Notes: generated by a model not told the origin, from the letters alone. Shown: positions 10,301 through 22,495, counted from the first letter of the stretch. The stretch is DNA of 64,000 nucleotides from Leptidea sinapis (GCF_905404315.1 NC_066265.1:30280501-30344500); one strand, 5' to 3'. A program made the numbers and translations.

Positions 10301-13300
10301 TGTGTAGTCTAGCAGTCTTTAAATTACTGCAGGCATCTGGGAGTGATGCTGGAGATCGGAGGATTTATCCTATTATACATATCATATCCATGTGTACTGG
10401 TGTTTGTTCTGCATACATGCATCTTCTGCACAAGGGGCGGTCTGTTGCAATTATGATAGATAGAATAGTTCAAGGGACAGTGAATGATGACAACAGCTAC
10501 TGTTTTACGTATTTTGTCCCTGTGTAATCTGATCAGGTTGTGGGTGAACCTCTTTGAGTGCTTGATTGTGTATCCAGTTAGATTTCGCTAATGACAAGTA
10601 ACTAAAGCAGGCTTCGTTAATGAACAAGGTCTTGAGAAACTTTGGTCAATGAGAAACTGAGAAGTTTGTTACTGCTGAGATCATTCATTCACACTGTCAA
10701 GACAATATACAATAAGTATAAACTGTTTAATGCTAACAATTATTTGTCTAATTGATTTCCTTAAAACTAAATATTATTTATTGATGCTATAGGTTGTCTG
10801 CCAGGCCAGTTCATGAGTTTGATCCAGTATTGAATAAAACGTACTTATTGGAATGTATGAAGTGGTACCTTAGTTGTGAAGACAGAATCAGTGCAACAGA
10901 AGAAAACATGAGTGTGAATGACCTAGCAGATTGTTTTAAAATGATGGAATTAAACAGTAAGAATTTGGGTTGCAGAGTTTTAATAGAAAGTCTGTATATA
11001 ATGTGCAATTTGGACAACATACAGCCAATATTCCGATATCTAAGGCTACCACTGCATATCAAAAGGTATGTTATTATATTATATTTATCTTATATCACAA
11101 GTATTATATAATAATCACTTGACAAACACGGCATGGATGCTACCATCTTTCTACTTTTCAAGTATTACCTGCACCAATACGAATAACACCATTTTTGGTC
11201 CACGGATGAGTAAAAAATGAAGGACTCCATGTCACCTAACATAGCAGTCAGGCACCAAAACAAGCCGGTAAACGTGTAAATACATAGCCCAACGCATACA
11301 CTTACACTAATACGAGCCGGTCAGCCGCCATTATGAGATTTGCCATCGTCTGTGACACTGTGATAGATCAGTTTGCGTAGCAATAAAATATTTTTAAAAT
11401 GCCGTTGTGCGTTCTGAAAAAGTGTAAAAACAAAGGGAGAAAAAATTGTGTAAATTGTATACCCCGTAACCGCACACACACTAGCATAACGGTGCTTCAC
11501 TTGCTAATATCACGGCGCGGAGTCCTTCTTTTTTTACTAGTTCGTGTTTTGGTCCTTCTAATTAGGTATCCAGGGTTGTGTTTGTACAACCAACACCACC
11601 TTTGGACTTGGCTGAAAATGTTTATGTATCTCTTATCATCAGCTTCTATTTAAAAAAAAAATACAAAACGTTAAAGTTTGGCGAGTACAATATGTTTAGA
11701 TTTAACTTTGTTAAACTATACTGTTTTATAAATAAACTAGCTGACCTGACAGACGTTGTTCTGTAGATGATAAAAAAAAAACTGTTTTATAGGAATATGC
11801 CAATAATATTTCAAAACATAAATAATTATTTCGTAAAATATGCTCACTGTTGTTATACTGAAATTGTTTCACAGTGGAACTGTCAAACCGTGCGTCACTA
11901 AATTCTCTTATAAAAAATATGTCCATACAAAACAAATATTGATAATAAAAATGATTATGGTAGGTCCCAAATCGAAATAAAAACTATCCTATCTCTCAAG
12001 TTGGACCAAACTGCACTCCATGAAGTAATCCCCATTAAAATCCGTTCATTAGTTTAGGAGTCCATCGAGGACAAACAACGTGTCACGTTATTTATATATA
12101 TTAATATGAATTAAAAAAAACGAATGTAATAGAAGTAATGTTGGTAATAGAAGTAATATTGAAAATCAGTGTTGGGCGATACCCAACTAATATGCTGAGT
12201 AGCAAACCTTTTTGGGACATATAACACTGCAAACACCACCTTATTATGTTGATATAAAATAAGCCTTACTTTAGTTTTTAATGTATGTTAGTTTTAATTA
12301 GATTAGGCATATTATAGTAATTTTTTAGATAAGTTTTTTTAATTTATTTGTTATTATATTTTGTAAATGTTCACGTGTATTTGTAGTGTTTGTTCCAAAT
12401 AAAGATATACTTACTTACTAAATTAGCTTTGTTTTACATGTTGATTTATAGACCATCAGCTAGTAAGTAGTGATTTAGTATCAATAAGAAAGGAAGACAT
12501 AAAATAATATGTAAATATGGTACATTGGGTATGGTTGGTGTATTCTTTAGGACAGCCTATGTAAGTTCAAATAATACTTAAATAATAATACTTATAGCAT
12601 AGGTTCTACCTAGTTGAGATAACTATAGTTTAACATTTTATGTAATAATTATTGTAGTAAGTTAATCTAATTATACTTACTACACAGTCACTACTAAACA
12701 CAGTCCCGCGACATTGAGGAGCACTGCAAGTGTATGTCGTAATATAATGTATGTATATAAAGTGTACATACCTAGTCTGGCTACAAACAAATATATTTTT
12801 ATGACGTAGTAGAATCTTAATATGTATATTTTTTATTAAAATCACAATGATAAAAAATATATATATTTATTACACAACTTATTTACTAACTGAAGTTGAG
12901 CAGATATGATCCCAAGGCTGTTTGTCATTCAGATATTTTGTAATAACCTACCTTTTCAGATTTAATCTTCTTAATATTTTTAAATGTCATCTCTTCTCAA
13001 TCGGTCACTCTTGTCAGAGTGGTCATGGTCGCTAAGATGAGTCAGCATTAGTCGTCGTTGGTCTCTTTAGTTTTGGATGGCACTGACTCCCTCGCGATGC
13101 TCCTTCGCTTTAGACGGGTTGTCAGGTGTCTGGGACACTTCTTTGATAAGATCCGTCCCAAGCGTGGGTGAAAGTCCATGACCAAAGAACTTCAGAATTC
13201 GTAGTTGCACAGTCGACTATCGTCGACTGTGCAACGCCTTTCTTTTATGTTCAGTTCTTTTAAGATGGAATTGTTGGTACGGAAAGCCGTCCAAGGGATC

Positions 13301-16300
13301 CTCAGGAGTCGCCTCCAACAACACATCTCTAAGGCATCAATTTTGCGGCGGTCTTGCAGCCCAGAGGACCAGGTTTCAGACCCGTAGAGGAAGATTGGAA
13401 ACACAAGGCACCTTATGATCCTTCTGTCCTTCCAAAATCTTATTGAGCTTCTCTACCGCAGATCTGGTTATAGCACATTCACCTTCGGATTGCCAGCTGA
13501 CAACCCACGTTATTGAAGATAGTAGAAGCAACATAGGTGTAAGTTTACACCACCTCACAGCTGCCAATGCGTTGAAATTCTACTCTGTTATTATTTACGC
13601 GGTTTACTATCATCATCTTGATTTTAACTCTGTTGATGGCCAGTCCGAATTAAAGGTTGGTTATCTCCAAACGTGTAGGTAGTTCTTCAATATCCGCATA
13701 TCTGAGATTACAAATTTTCCGCCCTCCGAAAGATATGCCTTTATCCCGGTTTTCCAGAACAATCCGCATTATGTGCTCGGTGTAAATATTAAACAGCAAT
13801 GGTGAAAGGATACACCTCTATCGAACGCCATTGTTAAATGTATCTACATATTAAAAGTAACTGCAGTTACAATGGCGCTAGTCAAGGAATAACTGAATGG
13901 CTACTTTATAAAAAAATTACTTTATTCAATAAACCCGATTTACAATGTTTACGGAGCTAAGACTAAACACAGAATACTTAATTTTACGGAAACTTACATT
14001 ATATAGCTTATTCTAACAAAGAGAGTCATATTTCTGTGGGAAAGTAATTTGGTACATCAGCAATATTGTATGTATGTAATATATTTAATCATGAAAGTTA
14101 CAATTTATTTTTTACCATGCCCCGCAAAACTGCTTACGCAGTTTGACTGCAGGTAATTCGCTTTACATAAACATAGCTTATAAATTATTAAGTAAGTTAT
14201 TGATACAATTAATTTACATAAATGGTTATAACGTATTTAACAAATATTTTTTTAGTAAACTTTTAAATTTAACAAGTGTAGGCTCACGTCTTATGTCCTC
14301 GGGTAAACTGTTGAGTAAGTATGGAACTCGTTTTTTTAATGTTCTATCTCCATAGTAATTTTGTACCATGGGTATTTCAAATTTACCTTTGGACAATGAC
14401 CTTGTGCCAGTCTTATGTTGCACCAAATTAGTGAAACGATCCTGTTTACTATAATTGTTTACAAGTAGAAGATATTTATGTTTCAGGCTAGCCGGTAAAA
14501 TTTTACATATTTTATATAGTTTAGAGTAATCTCCTTTACATTGATTCTTTATCTTTTTATCTACGAGTAGTTTTAAAAATCTTGTTTGCAATGATTCTAT
14601 TTTATTTATATATGTTTTAAATGTTAATCCATAGCAATCAAGAGCATAACTTATTATAGAATCCACTAGTGCAAGATATAAACATTTTAGTATTGGTAAG
14701 GGGACTTTAATACTTAAATGATAAAATTTTTCTAGTAATATTCTTAATTTTTTACATACGTATTCTATGTGGGAATCCCAGGAAAAAGAGGTATCTATTT
14801 TTACTCCTAGGTAATTTACACAATTAACTTTTTCGATAGGATTACATGTGCAGTTAATTTTCTTATTATGGAAGCAATCAAAGCCGTGTGCAATCAGAGG
14901 AGGTGGATTACCAATAGATCGTAAATACGTGGAGTGAATAATTATCATCTTTGTTTTGTCAGCGTTTATTATGATGCCGTTATCATGTGACCATTTGACT
15001 GCCGCATCCACATCCTCTTGAACCCGGCGACACATTTCCGCGAGGTCGGTACTAGCGCTCAGAGGAGGACAAAGGTCATCGGCAAACATGTGGGCGGACC
15101 AGTGACGTAATACTCCACCGAGACTATTTACGTGCATCAGGTAGCACACGGGCCCACACACGGAACCCTGGGGGACGCCGCAGTTTACTTGTTTCTCCTC
15201 GCTAAACGTGTCGCCGACTTTAACACGGTAAGAGCGCGCCCTGAGATAGTCGCTGAACCAAGGGTTCAGCGGCTGTCCCATGCCGCACTCCTCCATTCCA
15301 TTTAAGAGGGTTTCAGTCTGTAGGGTATCAAAAGCCTTTCTAAAATCATAAAAAATAGCTACAATATTTTTTTTATTTTCCAAATGTGTATTAATTTCGT
15401 CTGTAAAATTTGATAATAAGGTGTTGGTGCTTTTATTTTTCTGGAAGCCATGTTGACATTCCGTTAAGATATTATTTTTTTGTAAAAAAGTTCCTATTTG
15501 ATTGACAACACATTTTTCCATAATTTTATCAATACTTGATAGTATAGCTATCGGTTTATAATTTGAAAATACTTTACGATCACCTCTCTTATAGACTGGA
15601 CGAATAATTGCTTCCTTTAATTTTTGTGGAAATTTGTGATATTTTACAGATAGATTTATCAGCGTAGCTAAAACAGGGCTAATTTTATCAACAATTATTT
15701 TTAAATCAGACATGCGTATAAGATCACTGCCTGGTGATTTATTTTTATTAATTTTATTAATTATTAGTTTTATGTCCTTGTCATCAACCGGTTGCCATCT
15801 CATACACACATTAGATAATTTAACATAAGTCTTCCTTTCCAGCCATTTTTCATCACAGAAGTGCTTTATTTGATCAATTTCCTTTAAGAATGTATCAGCA
15901 AATTCATTACATACAGCCTGCGTGCCGCCTTGTTAAGTAATGTTACTTATGATTAGATTATCCAAAGACTGCTTATTTTTACCCAATAACTCATTAATTT
16001 TATCCCAATTTTTTTTAATATTATTATTACAATCTAAAATTGTTTTTTTGTCATGTTCTACGTTACATTTAAAAATTGCCTTTTGGCATTTGTTTCTGTA
16101 CCTAAGTTAAGTCTTTTTACCATATTCTTTGGATCGCTGCACCATATTTTGAATAATCTATCTTTTTCAATAACCATATTTTTTAAGCTGTTTAACCAAT
16201 ACTTTTCATTTCTAAAGTCCCTGTTTCCAGTCATATTTTTCACTGTATAACATTGGTTGTATATATCACTAAATAAAGTTGATAGCTCATTGTATAATTT

Positions 16301-19300
16301 TGATGGGCAATCAATATTTAAGAGATAATCGAAGTTAGTCTAATAATTTTTCTCTGACTAATCTATTATCAAGCACACGGCGGCGGCGCTGGGCCGCGGT
16401 AATGGCGGGTGCAGCGCGTGATTCACACATCTCGCCCGAGTGAGTTACTTTCGGCTTCTGTTTCCATTGTATAGATGCCGCGACCAAATAATGATCAGAT
16501 ATTTTATGTTGTATTACTGCAGAATCGATAAATGCCGAGGATGATTTAATAAATATATGATCTAAACATGATTCGACTACATTACCCATTAAAATTTCCC
16601 TTTTCGTCACGTCTTTAATACATTTTGTAAAACTATGTTCGGCTAATAAATCTTCATAATATTTTACATATTTTTCTGTATTTCTTAATAAATTTATGTT
16701 TATATCCCCGCATGTAATTACTTTGTTACTAGTAGATAATGACTGTAAAAGTGTTTCAAAGTAGGTTAAAAATTCTTGGATTTTATTCTTATTATTGTAT
16801 CTTGGTGGACGATATATTGAAATGACGTGTAATTGCTCACCTTGCCAGTCGCAAACAATGGAAAAAAACTCGGCTGCGCGCTCGCCGCTCACAAGGAGAG
16901 GTTTCTGATTAAGCCGCGCGCACAACCCCGTGCGAGAATAAACCAACACTCCTCCACCTCTTCGCCCACAACGAGTATGTACATTAACATCGAATCCAGG
17001 AATGCTATAAAATGTTAACAAAGAATAATTGATGTTAGGTTCGGTTATTACTAATATATCTATATAATTTAGACGGTCGTTAAGAACTCCTAAAAGTTCT
17101 GAAAAATACTTTTTTATTGAACGAATATTTACGTGAATAATACAGAGTTCTTTTTTGTAGATACTTTGACTTATCCATTTATCTATGCTATCAGTACGTA
17201 CATAATTAATAGATTCATCATCAATTATTAAGTCTAATGGAAATGAATCGTTGAATTTTATAAGAATAGTTAAACACAAACATACCAGTTATTAGGTAAT
17301 TAATAAAAATAAAAGTAAAAACTTCAGTTTTTGTTAAGTAAGGCCACGATTTCACTTTCATTACGAATGCATATTGACTTTTCACCTTCACTTTTTTTTA
17401 CTAGAATTTTACCACTAGATACCTATATGTACTTGTATACGCCATGTAGCTGCTTCTTCGTGTTCCACAACAGGGTTCGAGTTACCTTAGTAAGTGCTTC
17501 GTTGATGTATATTTTGTTGGTGGCCGATCCACCTGTTAGTTTGTCACTCGTCACCTCCATCATTTTACGGCGCTGCGCTAACCAGGTGTCACGGGAGTTA
17601 GCTCCTGAGGCCTTGAATTTCACCACTATAGGTGCCGGTTTTGCGCTTGTTTTCAGAGGGCGGGTGGTAGTGACTCGCCTGGCCCACTCGATTGCTGAAG
17701 TATTTACATTGATTGTGTCCCCAACCTTAGAAATAAGCTCCTTGAGATTTTCACCTGGTAGTTTTTCGATGCCCATTATTTCTATGCGATCATTTAGAGA
17801 AGCCTGCTCGAATTCATGGATCTTCTGTTCAAGCGCAACGTTGCACTTCTCTAAATACACACATTTATTGTTTATATTTACAACTGTCTTCTTCAATTTA
17901 CTGCTCTTTTCCCGTGATTGCTGGTTTTCTGCCATTATTGTATCGTACTTATCTGATAACAAGCTCAGACTTTGTGTTATTTCATCAATTTTTACTTGCG
18001 GTATTTCACCTCCTTTTTTCTGCATGTCCTTAAGTATTTTTTCTTCAATTAAAGAGACCAACTCAGTCTTTAGTTTCGATAAAAGCGATAATTCCATGTT
18101 TCTAAAATATTCATCTAAGTTACCCGCCGCCGACGGTAAGGTAGCGGGGGGCGGAGGACTGTCGAACACTGACTTCACAGGAGTATTGACGTCGTCGTTT
18201 TTTCGAGGTAACTTACAGGCTGGACACTTCCAGTTTGTCTTATCTTTAGCTGTAAGTTTACCGTAAGAGGTCTTTGTGTATCCAACACAGCTGTAGTGGA
18301 AGTTATTTTTACAATCCAAACAACAGATTTTATCAGTAACACTGATGAGATGTTGACAACCAAAGCACGAACTCATTGTGTGTCGCAACGAAAGAATTTT
18401 GAATCACCGTCGTTATTAATATTCACTTGAAAATATTTTATATCAATTTTCAATATTATCCAAGAATTTTGCACTGCACTGATTATCACAAAGTATTAAT
18501 TTATATGCAAGTAATTAAGTTAAACAAGATTTAAGTAAAATATCGAACTATAACTAAATTAAATAATTCAAAATGTTAAGAGCACGTTTGCACTGTTTAC
18601 GTTTTTTTGCGAATGAATGTTTGTTTGATGAATGAATGTTTCCAAAAGTTTCTACACGTGTAAAGCAAATGTACCTACGACTTGTTGCTATGCTCTACTT
18701 TGGCTGACAAAGCATAAATCTATAGGGTGAGCACCCTTAACTCGCCCAGACTTTGGGTCTTTGAACAATTCTGAGCGGCACTGCAGTGTAATGGGCAGGG
18801 CAGTATCACTTACTATCAAATGAACGTCATGCCATGCTCGTCTCGTAACTTTTCCTCGTTAAAAAAGTTTTATTGATTCATTTAGCAGTTACTGCTGTTA
18901 TCAATTAAGAACCAATGTGCTTTTTATTGCCGCCTATATGTTGAGAAAATGATATTTATAAATCTTAGTGTAACCCTCGTAATATATACATGATAAAAAC
19001 AACTATCATTTTATTTTCAGGACACCACTACTAAAGCTAGCATATGAAGTCGCAATAGCAAACCTCAAAGGAAACTTTGTAAGAGTGTGTAGACTGGCGC
19101 AATCACTCTGCCCCTTGAATAAGTGTGCATTTTATTTATACCTACCTTCACTACAAAGGTAATTAATTAATATTCAAACTAGACCTTGATGAAAAGGAAA
19201 ATAAATTGATTGATAAACATATAATTGATTAAGTGTTTTTAAATTGCTATTTAATGCTAGTTCTTCTTTTTTTTTTGTCAAATAATTCTTGAAAATTGTA

Positions 19301-22152
19301 AAATTTATTCAAAGAAGAAAAACATTCTTATTTAGATCAATTTATCAAGTTCAATTTGTTTGCTGTTGAATTCACAACAATTCAATTTAACTTGAAAATC
19401 AAATCTTTGTTGTAGAATAAAGAAAGCATAATTAATAATGAAACCATTTACTCTAGAGTATAGATCCTTGTTTCCTCAGATGCAGTCTACACAAGCTGAG
19501 CACTGCATACAACAGCAAGCAATTGAGTGTACCAACAGCAGCGGTGCAACACTGGATCTTGTTCACTGACTCCACGGAAGTGGAGATGTGCTGCAAGCAT
19601 TACGGGTTGGCTGTGGACCAGGGCGTAAGGTTTAACAAGACCATGTTCAAAGAAGACGTTGAGATGGTGGGTTCTATATTTTTCTTTGGAAAACTATTAT
19701 GAAAATACCGCAAATATTGATGGTGGTGTGGCTTCACCGCTCTCAATGCAGCAGTTTCTTATTGTATTGGCTCAGGCTGGTCTTGTGTGGTTGTTTGTGA
19801 ACGGGCATTACAAACGTTAATGTTGCATTAACATATTTACTGTTCCCTGGAAGTTATTACTAAGTTATAACTGCGACATTAATCACTGTATAGATCAAGG
19901 GTCGGCCAGGCAGACCACGGTCCGTTTGCTGACCGCATTTTAATGTATTGAATACCAGGTACAAATTAATACGTAGATAAGGTATACTATACCCTTAGAA
20001 TAATAACGCTTAGAACGTGAGTAGGCCCAAGCGAAATGAAGCAGTTTCAATATGGTCGTTTATGACCACATACGTTTCCCGTCGTGTCAGTGTTATTCTG
20101 TCAACTTCCAGGACAATCAGTGCGCGAAATTTATTGCAAAATGACTTACTGGGGAGTGAAAGGGTGTCACAAAGCGTCTTAATAAAAACTATGATAAGAA
20201 AATCACATTTCACACCTAAATACTATTTCACAACTTTTAATTTAAGCTAATACGTTCGTCAAAACACCAAAATATATTGTAAACAAAACAGACGCCATTA
20301 AAAAATTGTTGCCAGCTATGAAAGTACTATATACCCCGAGTTCCTCCGCTGGGATAGCTTTTTATGATTATTGGTAGATATTGATAAGAGGCTATAATGT
20401 ACGACGCCACATGATGTTATAAGTATTCAAAGTCAAAGTCAAATAATCTTAATTCAATTAGGGTTAAACTAAGCGCTTTGAATAGTCACTATAAATATTT
20501 CTTTTAAATTACTGAATTTACTATGTTCAGAAAAAGTTGAGCTCGTGAGAACATTAACGGCCATTCTTTTTAACCGACTTCAAAAAAAGAGGAGGTTCTC
20601 AATACGTCGGTATGTTTTTGAAGTGAAACTTCTTTATCGACGTATGAGAGAAATTTTATAGCAAATCTTCGAGATTTTCGGTTACGCGCCATTTTGTTTT
20701 TTTTAAATCCAAGATGGCCCCGCGCAAAGTTATGATTTTAACATCCATATGTTATCCATTACGATATCCATATATCGTATCCGAGGTTTTCGAGATTAAG
20801 AGAACGAATTTGGGATCATTTTTTAAATCCAAGATGGCCGCCGCGCAAATTTACGATTTCAATGATTTTACTTCCATGTGGCACAACAATTTCTGAAAGA
20901 TGCCCATAAGTTGTTCGTTGTTATCATTATAACCATCACGCGTATATACGTATGTATATCCCCAAAATAATTTTTCACCGCTGCCATCTTGGATTGAAAA
21001 AATGAGCCCAAATTCGTTCTCTGCACCCTCGAGAACCTCGGATACGATATCCATATTGTTAAAATCATAATTTTGCAAGGCGGCCATCTTGGATTTCAAA
21101 AGTTATCCCATATTCGTTCTCTGCACCCTCGAGAACCTTGGATACGATATCCATATTATCATAATTTTGCACGGCGGCCATCTTGGATTTAAAAAATGAT
21201 CTCAAATTCATTCTATTAACCCTCGAGAACCTCGGATACGATATCCATATTGTTGAAATCATAATTTTGCGCGGCGGACATCTTGACAAAAATTATCCCA
21301 AATTCGTTCTCTGCAACCTAGAAAATCTCGGATATCGTCTTGTTTTTTCGTTTCATCGAGTTTTAAAAAACCACGATTCTAAAGAACTCCTTTACTTGCA
21401 CTACAAAAATTGTTGCAACAATAATTAAATACGTGCCTTTTTTTTATTTAATTCTTAATTTATATTATACTGATTTAGGGAAATGTCTATTTACTTGCAA
21501 CATTATTTGGCTGTCTGTGTGCGTGTTGGCGAATGTAAGTACGTGACGCTCACTCACACATTAATTATAATGTTACTTCTATATTGATTGGAACTATGAA
21601 TGAAACTATCGTTCTGAGCGTTATCAATCTATGACTATACCTTTATTTATTGAAATAATATTTAAAAGCTAAATAGTGTATAGAAAAATATGAAAATTAC
21701 AAAAAACTAGCTCTATCAATTTTGGCCACTATGTTTGGATTGAATTACATATGTGAAACATATTTCTCAAAGATGAATTTCTTAAAAATCAAATATCGTT
21801 CGAGATTAACGGGGACGCGCACCTAGAAGACATACTTCGAATTTACTGTTGTCAAGAACCAATCTGAACTATAAAAAACTTGGGTACTTTAAAAAAAAGT
21901 GTAACTATATAAAAGTCCAACAACGCTCCTGTAATTCCTCTGTTTCATAAGAGAATATGAGCGCCATTGCATAACAAATTTGGTATCCCTTAATAAAAAT
22001 TTGAAAAAAAGAAATTTTTCTACATTTGGATAGGAAAATTTGCTCACTAAGATTTTTAAAATTTTCAGTATAAACCGCAACTGAATAATTTGAAGCTGCC
22101 CGAGTTTGAGGAGATGCTAACTTATACATCTGACATCAAAATTAATTGTTAG
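7374..22152 (+). CDS. SAC3D1: SAC3 domain-containing protein 1 (SAC3D1/SHD1-like), seven exons
   Basis: Exons: 7374-7477, 7592-7753, 10015-10176, 10793-11065, 19021-19158, 19480-19666 and 22069-22152. All introns are GT-AG and the joined frame stays open for 369 aa. SAC3/GANP proteins are helical scaffolds of mRNA export complexes; the SAC3D1 branch is linked to centrosome and spindle function. Family signatures are visible: GTCSEMCPQTEKDLRIRE (residues 22-39), VKCFSRSAADSK with LRPYPILKKTM in exon 2, and YNFIDDRLRAVRQDMTIQ in exon 3, which matches the family W/YDFxxDRxRAxRxD block. Exon 6 supplies the PCI-like end (CCKHYGLAVDQ). The last exon, with stop at 22150-22152, is 2.4 kb away. Its phase fits, but its short sequence carries no diagnostic motif, so it is the least certain part. 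The start codon lies about 85 bp after an I-clade LINE. The gene converges on the mitofusin gene. Confidence 0.85.
8422..9250 (+). pseudogene. LINE reverse-transcriptase C-terminal fragment, interrupted by a repeat
   Basis: In intron 2 of the SAC3D1-like gene, a broken frame encodes HIKYLGVVMDENLNF and LNLLKTIYFAICD, then ERAQRALLKL after a frameshift. These are the thumb and connection segments of CR1/Jockey-type reverse transcriptases. Coding similarity resumes after about 9085 (SLCQR-like and IPIPTNKYK stretches). The two parts are separated by the repeat at 8770-9070, a younger insertion. Confidence 0.65.
8770..9070 (+). repeat. Interspersed repeat family A, copy 1 (GTGGGAGGCTCC...)
   Basis: This ~300-bp repeat recurs at 36897, 40988, 61104, partially at 18752, 22312 and 28536, and inverted at 41871. 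It begins gtgggaggctcctttgc, contains gctgtgaagcagtaatgtg and gagcggcactgcattgtaat, and ends tcccttaaatttcataaaaa. The A-rich end suggests a SINE or a LINE 3' tail. Here it splits a LINE fragment. Confidence 0.8.
11737..12107 (-). repeat. Helitron-like repeat family B, copy 1
   Basis: It begins ctagctgacctgacagacg on +, so read on - it ends ...GTCAGCTAG. A recurrent internal block contains gaaattgtttcacag and gtcaaaccgtgcgtca. The CTAG terminus followed by T is the usual 3' end of lepidopteran Helitron-like (Lep1-type) repeats; that assignment is from memory. Confidence 0.55.
12108..12999. other. Intronic AT-rich sequence with a possible LINE tail
   Basis: No exon is visible. Near 12380-12420 the text tgttccaaataaagatatac followed by repeated actt units looks like the polyadenylation end and short tail of a LINE. 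Nothing else is recognisable. Confidence 0.4.
13000..13840 (-). pseudogene. Decayed RTE-clade LINE reverse-transcriptase fragment
   Basis: Read on -, the piece near 13830-13690 encodes LLFNIYTEHIMRIV and ICNLRYAD, the RT catalytic region. Near 13400-13300 it encodes FLYGSETWSSG and CCWRRLLRIPW, the typical RTE/BovB thumb. Further on, short segments resemble the RTE tail. Frames shift repeatedly and the 5' part is missing. It lies in intron 4 of the SAC3D1-like gene, in the opposite orientation. Confidence 0.75.
14226..15809 (-). pseudogene. Reverse transcriptase part of the CR1-like ORF2
   Basis: A 527-codon open stretch begins inside the RT fingers. Conserved blocks are KSPGSDLI, IIRPVYKRGDRK, CQHGFQKNKSTNT, IFYDFRKAFDTL, CGVPQGSVCGP and the catalytic MFADDLCPP (FADD form). 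The thumb follows (VNYLGVKIDTSFSW), then a C-terminal tail ending at 14226. The RT domain itself is intact, but the frame is separated from its endonuclease by frameshifts, so a full ORF2 cannot be made. No RNase H is present. Confidence 0.85.
16335..17279 (-). pseudogene. APE-type endonuclease part of the CR1-like ORF2
   Basis: About 314 codons. Visible blocks are ELCIIHVNIRSIKK at the N-terminus, LVITEPNINYSL, GGGVLVYSR, ISIYRPPRYN, ITCGDININLL and the terminal SDHYLVAAS, the order expected for a LINE apurinic-type endonuclease. The first codon of the open stretch is TTG and the true start of ORF2 is unclear. The frame ends at 16335; linker coding continues in another frame (near 16243-16058), showing decay. 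Confidence 0.82.
17423..18376 (-). CDS. ORF1 of the CR1-like LINE: PHD finger plus coiled coil
   Basis: About 317 aa from the ATG at 18376 (the open frame extends 12 bp further to a TTG). The N-terminus has a PHD-type zinc finger: CFGCQHLI, CCLDC, HYSCVG and WKCPACK, about residues 4-55. A helical region rich in Glu, Lys and Leu (about 90-190) looks like the coiled coil used for ORF1 trimerisation. The C-terminal part (NDRIEIMGIEK, WARRVTTTRP, IVVKFKASG) resembles the nucleic-acid-binding domain shared with baculovirus FP-type proteins and many LINE ORF1s. The frame is open although its ORF2 is broken. It lies antisense within intron 4 of the SAC3D1-like gene. Confidence 0.8.
   Translation of the reverse strand: MSSCFGCQHLISVTDKICCLDCKNNFHYSCVGYTKTSYGKLTAKDKTNWKCPACKLPRKNDDVNTPVKSVFDSPPPPATLPSAAGNLDEYFRNMELSLLSKLKTELVSLIEEKILKDMQKKGGEIPQVKIDEITQSLSLLSDKYDTIMAENQQSREKSSKLKKTVVNINNKCVYLEKCNVALEQKIHEFEQASLNDRIEIMGIEKLPGENLKELISKVGDTINVNTSAIEWARRVTTTRPLKTSAKPAPIVVKFKASGANSRDTWLAQRRKMMEVTSDKLTGGSATNKIYINEALTKVTRTLLWNTKKQLHGVYKYI
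18752..18858 (+). repeat. Repeat family A, copy 2 (3' part only)
   Basis: Matches the last third of the family, including gagcggcactgcagtgtaat and gctcgtctcgt. The 5' two-thirds are missing. Confidence 0.7.
20570..20640 (+). repeat. Repeat family E (TTTAACCGACTTCAAAAAA)
   Basis: Contains accgacttcaaaaaaagag then ggttctcaatacgtcgg. The inverted counterpart (tttgaagtcggttaaaaat with gaacgtcccc) lies at about 28870-28920. This end is common in lepidopteran repeats, from memory. Confidence 0.5.
20690..21345. repeat. Head-to-head tandem arrays of a ~105-bp unit (inverted pair)
   Basis: Two units in one direction (about 20705-20880) contain atccaagatggcc and gaggttttcgaga. Four units in the opposite direction (about 20980-21335) contain ggcggccatcttggat, gttctctgcaccctcgagaac and cggatacgatatccatatt. 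Together they make a large imperfect palindrome in the last intron of the SAC3D1-like gene. Confidence 0.75.
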
Positions 22153-22311
22153 AACCATACTTTCTTTAATGAGTCTTGAGTGATACAAAATGAAACCTTG
22201 AAGACAGGAAACTGACAATGACACAATGATTAACTTGATCTCAATAATTTAAGATACGCGCGTTATCATGATCAGAATGGGATATCTTTTGTAAGATGAA
22301 CACGTGATCCT

Positions 22312-22495
22312 AAGTTCGGCCAGAGCGTAGGTAAGTGAAATTACTGGGCAAATGAGACTTATTATCTTATGTCTCAAGATGACGAGCGATATTGTAGTGC
22401 CGCTCAGAATTTTTTGGCTTTTCAAGAATCCTGAGCAACACTGCACTGTAATGGGTAGGGCGTATCAAGCTGAACGTTTTGCTCGTCTCGTCTAA
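22312..22495 (+). repeat. Repeat family A, copy 3 (5' truncated)
   Basis: Matches from gtgaaattactgggcaaatg through cctgagcaacactgcactg to gctcgtctcgtc. It starts inside the consensus. Confidence 0.7.

Larger units (their letters stand above)
13905..18600 (-). mobile_element. Nearly complete CR1-like LINE (decayed) in intron 4
   Basis: On - it carries ORF1 (18376-17423), an endonuclease segment (17279-16335) and a reverse transcriptase segment (15809-14226). The 3' end carries AATAAA near 13940 and a run of T on + at about 13909-13915. ORF1 is open but ORF2 is broken in at least two places between 16335 and 15809. Boundaries are estimated; I could not find a target duplication. PHD-type ORF1, APE endonuclease and RT without RNase H fit CR1 or a close relative such as Daphne. 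Confidence 0.75.

Noticed and set aside
13202..13235. Inverted repeat gttgcacagtcga / tcgactgtgcaac
   Set aside because: Lies within the decayed RTE fragment and is too small to argue for a separate element.
17331..18266. Long + strand open frame (311 codons)
   Set aside because: Antisense shadow of the PHD-finger ORF1 of the CR1-like LINE; no protein features of its own.
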